From Bowdeniella nasicola (GTDB lineage Bacteria; Actinomycetota; Actinomycetes; Actinomycetales; Actinomycetaceae), in assembly GCF_001907295.1 (NCBI RefSeq), contig NZ_MQVR01000017.1:1-35000 (forward strand): a stretch of 35,000 bases of DNA, in the 5' to 3' direction. The number at the start of each line of letters is the position of its first letter. Within the stretch, counting starts at the first letter, position 1. A program made the position numbers and the translations under genes. Below, piece by piece: positions 28,986 through 35,000 of this stretch. Below the pieces are notes generated by a model. It was not told the origin of the DNA. It did no database searches and saw only the letters and a list, made by a program, of their open reading frames with translations.

Positions 28986-30203
28986 ATGACACACGAGAGC
29001 GAAACCGCCGGGCTCCAGCGCCTCTTGGCCCATCCCGACGGGCTCACCCTGGTGGCCAAGTTGCCGGCGATCCACTCCCCCGCCGATATCCTTTCCGCCA
29101 CGTCAAAGCTGAAGTCGGAAGGCTACGACGCGGAGCTTATCGCCGCCGCTCTTACCCAACAGCGCCTGCGCGCCAAGGCCGAGACCAAGTTCGGCCCGTT
29201 CGCTGCCGATCTCCTCTTCACGACCGAAGGTCTGGAGCAGGCGACCCGACTCGATATCGCCGCGCGCCATGCGCAGCGGTTCCGCGACGCGGGATGCACG
29301 CGGGTCGCCGACCTTGGCTGCGGGATCGGAACCGAGGCCTTCGCGTTCGCCGGTCTCGGCCTCGATGTGGTCGCGGTTGACGCCGACGAAACCCATGCCG
29401 CGCTCGCGCTCCTCAACCTGCGGACCTTCCCCGGCGTCAGCGTGCACCACGCGCGGATCGAAGACCTCGGCCTCGCCGCACTCGGCGTCGACGGCGCCTT
29501 CGCCGACCCCGCCCGCCGTGGCAGCGGCGAGCGCCGATTCGACCCCGAGACCTGGTCCCCACCGCTATCGAGCATCCTCGCGCTGCGCGACGAGGTTCCG
29601 AACCTCGGCATCAAGGTCGCCCCCGGCATCGCCTACGAGCATTTCCCGGCCGATGTGGCCGTGCAGTGGACGTCCGTCGCAGGCAGCGTCGTGGAAGCCG
29701 CCATCTGGTGCGGCGCGCTGGCCCCGGAAGGCTCCTCGCGCACCGCACTCGTGCTCGCCGCCGACGACACGTCCGCGACCTATCGGGCCGATATCTCCTC
29801 CCCGCGAGCGCCCTCCCCCACCGTGCCGGTCGCCGAACTCGGCACCTATCTGCACGAGGTCGACGGGGCGATCCTGCGCGCGGGCGCGCTGTCCGCCGTC
29901 GCAGACACCCTGGGCGCGGGCCTGATCTCCGCGCGCATCTCCTACCTCACGTCCGACGCGCCCGCAGACCTGGTCGGCGTCACCTCATTCAAGGTCGACG
30001 CGGTCCTTCCCGCCAAGACAAAAACCCTCGCCGCAGAGCTGAAAAAACGCGACATCGGCTCCCTAGAGATCCTCAAACGCGGAACCGACATCGTGCCCGA
30101 CGTGCTGCGTCGCCAGCTCAAACTCCGTGGCGAGCGCGCCGCGACCCTCATCATGACTCGCATCGACGGTCGCCACCGCGCGGTTTTGGCCTCCCGCTGC
30201 TAA
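28986..30203 (+). CDS. Class I SAM-dependent methyltransferase with THUMP-like C-terminus
   Basis: 405 aa. The SAM-binding motif I VADLGCGIGT is at residues 107-116, with VDADET at the following strand end, and the motif DPARR is typical of this actinobacterial family. An N-terminal helical region (1-100) and a C-terminal domain related to THUMP-like RNA-binding modules complete it. An RNA target is likely but none is established. The ATG at 28986 is chosen for its leaderless -10; an in-frame start at 28950 would lie inside the CIRCE element. The GCS2 ligase follows after 42 nt. Confidence 0.85.
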   Translation: MTHESETAGLQRLLAHPDGLTLVAKLPAIHSPADILSATSKLKSEGYDAELIAAALTQQRLRAKAETKFGPFAADLLFTTEGLEQATRLDIAARHAQRFRDAGCTRVADLGCGIGTEAFAFAGLGLDVVAVDADETHAALALLNLRTFPGVSVHHARIEDLGLAALGVDGAFADPARRGSGERRFDPETWSPPLSSILALRDEVPNLGIKVAPGIAYEHFPADVAVQWTSVAGSVVEAAIWCGALAPEGSSRTALVLAADDTSATYRADISSPRAPSPTVPVAELGTYLHEVDGAILRAGALSAVADTLGAGLISARISYLTSDAPADLVGVTSFKVDAVLPAKTKTLAAELKKRDIGSLEILKRGTDIVPDVLRRQLKLRGERAATLIMTRIDGRHRAVLASRC

Positions 30204-30233
30204 TCTGCCGCGCCGAAAGACAGTTTTCGTGGT

Positions 30234-30239
30234 GACAAT
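30234..30239 (+). promoter_or_regulatory. Possible -10 element of the GCS2 ligase gene
   Basis: GACAAT ends 6 nt before the ATG at 30246, the same distance as other leaderless genes here, although the hexamer is less typical and an AGGA beside the start could also act. Confidence 0.3.
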
Positions 30240-30245
30240 AGGACC

Positions 30246-31457
30246 ATGGGAGTTGACTTCGCGGCCTCACAGCGCTCGACCGTCGGGATCGAGTGGGAAC
30301 TGCAGCTGATCGATAAGGACACGCTCGATCTGCGGCAAAGCGCCGACGCGGTCCTGCAGGCCGTGCGCGCGAAGTACGGCGAGTCCGAGCACATCGTCCA
30401 AGAGATGCTCCTCAACACGATCGAAGTGACCTCCCGGCCCCATCCGACGGTCGGCGAATGCGGCCTCGACCTCGCCGATTTCATCACGAAGGTCCGCCCC
30501 ATCACCGACCCGTTGCGCATCGAACTCGCGACCGCCGGCTCCCACCCTTTCGCCCGCCCGCTGTATCAGCGCGTCACCGAATCCGACCGCTACGCCGAAC
30601 TCGTCAAGCGCACCGGTTATTGGGGCCGCCAGATGTTGTTGTACGGCATCCACGTCCACGTGGGTGTCGAAGACCGCGACAAGGTCCTCCCCCTCATCCG
30701 CGCCCTGCTCACGCGCTTCGCCCACCTGCAATCCCTGTCGGCCTCCTCCCCGTTTTGGGCAGGCGACGACACCGGCTACGCATCCAACCGCGCAATGGTC
30801 TTCAAACAGTTGCCGACGGCGGGCGTCCCGCGCCAATTCGAGCACTGGAGCGAATACGAGCACTACCTCGCCGACATGCTCCACACCGGCGTCATCGATA
30901 AGGTCGACGAAATCCGCTGGGACATCCGCCCCGCTCCCCGCCTCGGCACGATCGAATTCCGGGTCTGCGACGCGGCCTCCAACTTGCGCGAAACACTCGC
31001 CCTATCCGCCCTCATCCACTGCCTCGTGGAGGATTTCTCCTCCCGGCTCGACACGGGCGAAACCTTGCCCGTCATCCCGGACTGGTTCGTCGACGAGAAC
31101 AAATGGCGCTCCGCCCGCTACGGCATGGACGCGATCCTCATCCTCGACGACGAAGGCAACGAGGAGCTCATCACCGACACCGTCGAACAGATGCTCATCG
31201 ACCTCGCACCGACGGCGAACCGCCTCGGATGCAGCGAACAACTGAGCTGGGTGGGCGACATCCTCAAGCTCGGGGCCTCCTACCAGCGCCAGCGGACGGT
31301 CGCGGAAAACCACGGCGGCTCGCTCGAGGCCGTCGCCCAGTATCTCGTCGAAGAAATGAAGGCCGACCGCCCCATCCCGGCCGACGAATTCACCTTCCAG
31401 CGCCAACCCGAACCGCTCATCGTCCGTACCGATGCCACCGGCGGCTCCCTAAACTAG
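30246..31457 (+). CDS. Glutamate-cysteine ligase family 2 (YbdK-like) carboxylate-amine ligase
   Basis: 403 aa. A GCS2-fold ATP-dependent ligase: N-terminal VGIEWELQLID holds the metal/substrate acidic residues, the central IHVHVGV and the C-terminal RWDIRPAPRLGTIEFRVCD are hallmark segments of the family. YbdK has weak gamma-glutamylcysteine synthetase activity in vitro; relatives join other amino acids, so the true substrates are open. In mycothiol-using actinobacteria a glutathione role is doubtful. It follows the methyltransferase gene on the same strand. Confidence 0.88.
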   Translation: MGVDFAASQRSTVGIEWELQLIDKDTLDLRQSADAVLQAVRAKYGESEHIVQEMLLNTIEVTSRPHPTVGECGLDLADFITKVRPITDPLRIELATAGSHPFARPLYQRVTESDRYAELVKRTGYWGRQMLLYGIHVHVGVEDRDKVLPLIRALLTRFAHLQSLSASSPFWAGDDTGYASNRAMVFKQLPTAGVPRQFEHWSEYEHYLADMLHTGVIDKVDEIRWDIRPAPRLGTIEFRVCDAASNLRETLALSALIHCLVEDFSSRLDTGETLPVIPDWFVDENKWRSARYGMDAILILDDEGNEELITDTVEQMLIDLAPTANRLGCSEQLSWVGDILKLGASYQRQRTVAENHGGSLEAVAQYLVEEMKADRPIPADEFTFQRQPEPLIVRTDATGGSLN

Positions 31458-31543
31458 CTCCCAACAGTGGCGGATTAAGCCAAATCGCGAAACACTGGAC
31501 AAAGGGCGGGCGCAGCCCGCGACGCGACTTCAAAGGAGCAATG

Positions 31544-31957
31544 ATGGCCAAGGTACGCGACGTCATGACGACCAACCCCGATGTGCTGGATACTTATTCC
31601 ACTCTGTCCAAAGCCGCAAAGATCATGAAGGCCGGCGATTTCGGCGTCGTGCCCGTGGTAAAGGACGACGCGATCGTCGGCGTCGTCACCGACCGAGACA
31701 TTATCGTGCGCGGTATCGCCGGTGGCCTCGGCCTCGAGGACCCCGTTGATTCGATCATGACGACGGATGTCACGACGGTCGGTCCCGACGACGACGTCTC
31801 CGAGGTCCGTCAGCTCATGATCGACGGCGCCCTGCGCCGCGTTCCCGTCGTCGACGGCGAGCGCCTTATCGGCATCGTTTCACTCGGCGACCTCGCCGAG
31901 CATGGCAGCGGCGACGATGTCCTCACCGAGGTTTCGAAAGCCGCACCGAACAACTAG
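31544..31957 (+). CDS. CBS-domain-pair protein
   Basis: 137 aa consisting almost entirely of two CBS domains (about residues 7-60 and 70-125), each with the V-x-D/G-RxI-x-GIVSxxD pattern, e.g. IVGVVTDRDIIVRG and LIGIVSLGDLAEH. Stand-alone pairs of this kind bind adenosine nucleotides and act as energy sensors or hypoxia-response proteins; no partner domain is present. AAAGGAG (31532-31538) fits the ATG at 31544 best; the ATG just before it is an alternative. A small GC hairpin (31506-31520) lies in its leader. The stop overlaps the tsaD stop by 4 nt. Confidence 0.88.
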   Translation: MAKVRDVMTTNPDVLDTYSTLSKAAKIMKAGDFGVVPVVKDDAIVGVVTDRDIIVRGIAGGLGLEDPVDSIMTTDVTTVGPDDDVSEVRQLMIDGALRRVPVVDGERLIGIVSLGDLAEHGSGDDVLTEVSKAAPNN

Positions 31958-32991
31958 ACCGAGGCGCACTCAAGCGGCATCGAGGAATCGTTGGAGAACT
32001 CGATGCCGCTCGGCGCGACGCCGGCGCGCACCAGCACCGAGCCGAGCGCGGCGATCATGGCACCATTGTCCGTGCAGTAGCGGATCGGCGGGATCCGCAC
32101 CTCGATACCGTACTCGGCGGCGCGCTCGGCCGCGAGCGCCCGCAGGCGTGAATTCGCCGAGAACCCGCCACCGATGACGAGCACCGAACAGTCGTGATCG
32201 ACGCAGGCGCGGATTGCCCGATCGACGAGCGAATCGTTGACCGCCTCGGAAAACGAGGCCGCAATATCGGCCTTCTGATCCTCGACGTTGCCGCCGAGCG
32301 ATTCGACGTGACGCGCCACCGCGGTTTTCAGGCCGCTAAAGGAAAAGTCGTAGGGGTAGCGTTCCCGGTCCTTCGGCTGCGATAGCCCGCGCGGGAAACG
32401 AATCGCCTCCGGGTTGCCCGACTGCGAGAGCTTATCGATGTGCGGGCCGCCGGGATACGGCAGCGAGAGCAGCCGCCCGACCTTATCGAAGGCCTCCCCC
32501 GCCGCATCGTCCAGCGTGCCGCCGAGCTCGGTGACATCGCGCGCGAGATCGCGCACGAGCAGCAGCGACGAATGCCCACCGGAGACGACGAGCCCGATGA
32601 CGGGCGTCGGCAGCTCGCCGTGGACGAGCTCGTCGACGGCGATATGCCCCAGGATGTGGTTGACGCCGTACAGCGGCTTGCCGGTCGCGAGCGCCAGCGC
32701 CTTGGCCGCGGCGGTGCCGACGGTCAGCGAGCCGATGAGGCCCGGCCCGGCCGCGCACGCAATCGCATCAACCTCGGCGAGTTCGACGCCGGCCGCATCG
32801 AGCGCCGCATGCATCGTCGGCAGGAACGACTCCAGGTGGGCGCGCGAGGCGATCTCCGGGATGATACCGCCATAGCGGGCATATTCGTCCATCGACGTCG
32901 CGGTCACATCGGCGAGCAGCTCGGTGCCGCGCACGAGCGCGACGCCGGTCTCGTCACAGGTCGATTCGATGCCGAGGATTAAAGGATTCAC
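31954..32991 (-). CDS. tsaD: tRNA N6-threonylcarbamoyladenosine transferase TsaD
   Basis: 345 aa, full length. It transfers the threonylcarbamoyl group to A37 of ANN-decoding tRNAs. The N-terminal ILGIESTCDETG, the metal ligands H112 and H116 (VNHILGH) and the nucleotide loop VSGGHSSLL are intact; the C-terminal RYCTDNGAMIA is the family end motif. The GTG at 32991 is chosen because the conserved protein starts there, with TATCCT 6 nt upstream (leaderless). The usual partners tsaB, tsaE and rimI are not in the window. The stop codon of the DinB gene lies inside its promoter. Confidence 0.95.
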   Translation of the reverse strand: MNPLILGIESTCDETGVALVRGTELLADVTATSMDEYARYGGIIPEIASRAHLESFLPTMHAALDAAGVELAEVDAIACAAGPGLIGSLTVGTAAAKALALATGKPLYGVNHILGHIAVDELVHGELPTPVIGLVVSGGHSSLLLVRDLARDVTELGGTLDDAAGEAFDKVGRLLSLPYPGGPHIDKLSQSGNPEAIRFPRGLSQPKDRERYPYDFSFSGLKTAVARHVESLGGNVEDQKADIAASFSEAVNDSLVDRAIRACVDHDCSVLVIGGGFSANSRLRALAAERAAEYGIEVRIPPIRYCTDNGAMIAALGSVLVRAGVAPSGIEFSNDSSMPLECASV

Positions 32992-32995
32992 GTCC

Positions 32996-33496
32996 CTAGG
33001 ATACGCCCGCCCCCAGCTCGGGCATTCCCGCGAGATACGCGGCCTGCCCCACATGCTGCGCCGCATCGTCGACGATCGAGACGAGCCGTACCGCGCGCGT
33101 CACCGGCGGGTCGTAGCTCGTATCGATGACCTCAGCGAGATCCTCTTCGGACAGCTGACGCACATAGACGATGAGCGAGTCCATCGCGGCCGCCAGATAC
33201 GCGACGAGTCCGTCCTGATCGTCGCTACGGACCGCGCGCGCCTCATCCTCGCTCATGCCGTAGCCGATGTGGGCGCTCAGCCCCAGCCGCTTACCAAAGC
33301 CGTCGCGTTCCCACACCTCGACCCCGCCGCTGAGCGCCGCCACCTGCACGTCGATTTGGCGGCCCGTATGCCACAACAGCCACGCGATGGAATTCGCGTG
33401 GCCGAGTGGATGCGCATTGAGCTGCGCGGAGCTGAGCGGCAGGAGGTCCCGGGCCGCCTGGACCGGACGGGAGGCGGCATCGATGAGCATATCCAT
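32996..33496 (-). CDS. DinB-family protein
   Basis: 166 aa four-helix-bundle protein of the DinB/DUF664 type. The metal-site histidines are visible: H29/H33 and H43 (HPLGHANSIAWLLWH), and a later His in DDAAQHVGQAAYL. Relatives include mycothiol- or bacillithiol-dependent transferases, but the specific reaction is unknown. The ATG at 33496 is chosen because TATGCT lies 6 nt upstream. The same frame is open upstream of this ATG and encodes the displaced tail of the lipoprotein remnant, so a fusion cannot be fully excluded. tsaD starts 4 nt after its stop. Confidence 0.8.
   Translation of the reverse strand: MDMLIDAASRPVQAARDLLPLSSAQLNAHPLGHANSIAWLLWHTGRQIDVQVAALSGGVEVWERDGFGKRLGLSAHIGYGMSEDEARAVRSDDQDGLVAYLAAAMDSLIVYVRQLSEEDLAEVIDTSYDPPVTRAVRLVSIVDDAAQHVGQAAYLAGMPELGAGVS
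32998..33003 (-). promoter_or_regulatory. -10 element of tsaD
   Basis: TATCCT on the minus strand, 6 nt from the GTG of tsaD, lying across the DinB stop codon. This suggests a leaderless tsaD transcript independent of DinB. Confidence 0.5.
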
Positions 33497-34867
33497 GCCG
33501 ACAGCATAGGACTTGGACGCCTTAACGGAGTAGACCTTGCGGCCGCCCTCCTCGCTCACCTTGACCATGATACCGTCCGCCTTCACGCGTTCATCGCTGA
33601 TCGTGAGGACGCCCGTCCTTCACCTCGTGCATCATCGCCAGCGGCACGAGGAGGAAGGACCGTCCGTCCTCGGAAAATTCATGCCCGACGGCGAGATTGG
33701 ACAGCGTAAGGTTCTTCCAATCGACGGTGTAGTCCTTAGCAAAGCCAGTCGTCACGTCCTCATCGTCAACCAAGAACGACCCGGAGGAGGCATAGCTGCC
33801 GTCCGTATCCGTGTCATCGATCTTCAGGTTCGGGATCGACGTATCCTTCTTGGCCGCGGTCACGTCCTTAATGTCCTTGCCGATGCTGTCGTTCTGCTCC
33901 TTGACGGCCTGATCGACCTTGGTCTTGACCTCGGGATCGACGCTGTCCTCCGCCGTCTTCACGTCCTTGAGCAGCAGGTCCGCAAGCGTCGTATTGGACT
34001 GGTAGAAGTCCTTCTTCCAATCCCCGCCGACCTCATCGAGCAGCAGCGCGGCCGCCTCACCGATGGTGTAGGACTCGGCATCAGCGCTCGCGGAGAAGTC
34101 CCCGGTCACCATGAGTTCGGAGGCCTTCTTGCGAATGTCCTCCTTGCTGATGGAATCAGTGGTGAACGCAGCCATGTTGTCCGTGTAGCGCGCCGTGCCT
34201 TCGGCGATATCGGTCGCCTTGATCGACTTCGCCTCGTCGGCGTACTCGGTCTGCCACTTCTCGAGCCAGTACTTCGCCTTAGCCAGGGCCTCGCTGCGCT
34301 TGTCGGGGTGGCGGTAGGCCTCGATGAGACGGTGGTGGATCATCCGGCGGTACAGGCGCGGCGTCCCGTCGACGGGATAGGCCTGGGCGCGGCTATCTCC
34401 GCCGTCTTGGGCCATATCGCCCTGGTAGTAAAAGTGGACGAGCTCATGCATGGCGACGCGATACAGGTGGGGCGCCGCGTTGTCCTTCTTCAGCTCCCCC
34501 GCATCTATCGTCATCGCGATCGACGGCTTGCCCTCATAGTCGAGCTGGCTGTAGCCGCCGACGTCCGGGACCTGAATGTCCTTCGGTTCGATCTTCTTCA
34601 CGCCATCGACGCCGATCGCAAACGCGCTCGTATCGTCTCCCGCGCCGCGCACAAACAGCAGGAGGCGGTGCTCGGTGTAGTTGTACGTCGGCCAGACCTT
34701 GGCCATATGCGGCCAGTGGGCCTTGATCTCCTCGCCGACGGCGGCCGCGAAGGTCTCCGGCGTCTTTTCGCTCGAGGTGGCAGGCGGGCTGGAATTGGCC
34801 GCGCACCCGCCAAGGGCGAGGGGGCAACAACGCCGAGGGTCGCGGCGATGCGGGTAGGTCTGGGCAT
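33497..34867 (-). pseudogene. HExxH lipoprotein (putative zinc metallopeptidase) with two frameshifts
   Basis: ATG 34867, preceded by AGGGGGAG, starts a lipoprotein signal, but the lipobox LALGGC (Cys codon 34805-34803) lies in another frame; a one-base change in the five-G run 34820-34824 would join them. A 370-residue body follows with HELVH (34448-34434) and, further on, IAEGTARYTD, which could supply the third zinc ligand, as in gluzincin-type peptidases. The middle is rich in Lys/Asp. Near 33612-33614 an extra base ends the frame early (RPHDQR); without it the protein would continue VLTISDERVKADGIMVKVSE and run in frame into the DinB gene, with no stop of its own. Assembly errors in homopolymers could explain both. 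No exact family is recognised. Confidence 0.65.
33503..33508 (-). promoter_or_regulatory. -10 element of the DinB gene
   Basis: TATGCT on the minus strand, 6 nt before the ATG at 33496 and within the tail of the lipoprotein frame. Confidence 0.45.
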
Positions 34868-34906
34868 ATCTCCCCCTGAGTCGTGGAACGTTTCTAGCAG
34901 ATTAGC

Positions 34907-35000
34907 GGCTCTTCAGAGTTGAGTGTGGGTTGATGCGTCCAGGCCGCCAGCGATGAGGAGCATGCGGAGTCGGTAGTTCTCGAGGTTGCGGAATCCGCGA
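34907..35000 (-). mobile_element. End of an ISL3-family insertion sequence
   Basis: The terminal repeat GGCTCTTCAGAGTTGAGTGT starts at 34907, and the transposase stop codon lies inside it, as in ISL3 elements whose ends begin GGCTCTTC. The rest extends beyond the window. AGATTAGC (34899-34906) is the candidate 8-bp target duplication. It lies 39 bp upstream of the lipoprotein start, so it may have replaced that gene's promoter. Confidence 0.7.
34913..34999 (-). CDS. ISL3-family transposase, C-terminal 28 residues (partial)
   Basis: The minus strand from 34999 to the TGA at 34913 encodes RGFRNLENYRLRMLLIAGGL and eight more residues. The RGFRNxxNYRLRxLL end is characteristic of ISL3-family (IS204/IS1001/IS1096/IS1165) transposases. 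The catalytic domain is outside the window. Confidence 0.75.
   Translation of the reverse strand, partial: RGFRNLENYRLRMLLIAGGLDASTHTQL

Overview
The window is chromosomal DNA from a high-GC Gram-positive actinobacterium. A WhiB regulator, a DivIVA-type protein, GuaB3, a CIRCE-controlled groES, an LPXTG-anchored beta-galactosidase and many leaderless gene starts all point that way. A host-associated member of Actinomycetales (Actinomycetaceae-like) is plausible, but no rRNA is present to settle it.

Layout. 1-156: non-coding leader with hairpins, a possible insertion-sequence end and a perfect inverted repeat. 157-6307: four-gene anaerobic respiration operon (four-cluster Fe-S protein, NrfD-type membrane anchor, Tat-exported molybdopterin oxidoreductase, polyferredoxin) in the B-C-A order of tetrathionate-type reductases. 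6304-8690: PaiB-like flavoprotein and SURF1 on the minus strand, divergent from a possible TorD-like chaperone and an SMR exporter. 8774-12013: pta-ackA. 12170-16339: very large secreted GH35 beta-galactosidase with a sortase signal. 16393-17022: a protein with duplicated DivIVA-like repeats. 17056-20300: divergent class II (fumC) and class I (Fe-S) fumarases with a DtxR/IdeR-type palindrome directly in front of fumC. 20380-23569: lipoprotein serpin, guaB3 and a DEDDh exonuclease. 23572-24855: gene fragments (aldo/keto reductase, MerR N-terminus, secreted glycosidase-like protein). 25056-26560: guaB interrupted by a one-base frameshift. 26602-28367: MerR regulator, a 557-bp intergenic region with an orphan terminator, and whiB. 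28506-33496: groES, methyltransferase, GCS2 ligase, CBS protein, tsaD and DinB. 33497-35000: frameshifted HExxH lipoprotein and the end of an ISL3-family element.

How the genes fit together. The organism appears able both to respire (SURF1 implies a haem-copper oxidase; the Mo-enzyme operon implies an alternative, probably sulfur-oxyanion, acceptor) and to make ATP from acetyl-CoA through Pta-AckA. The fumarase pair suggests an iron-responsive exchange of a cluster-dependent for an iron-free isoenzyme. The beta-galactosidase and serpin suggest life on glycans and among proteases. The chromosome is compact: three convergent gene pairs share overlapping stop codons, and about ten genes have a -10-like hexamer only 6-7 nt before the start codon, implying leaderless mRNAs. 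Indels in guaB, the lipoprotein and the aldo/keto reductase could be real decay or assembly error.
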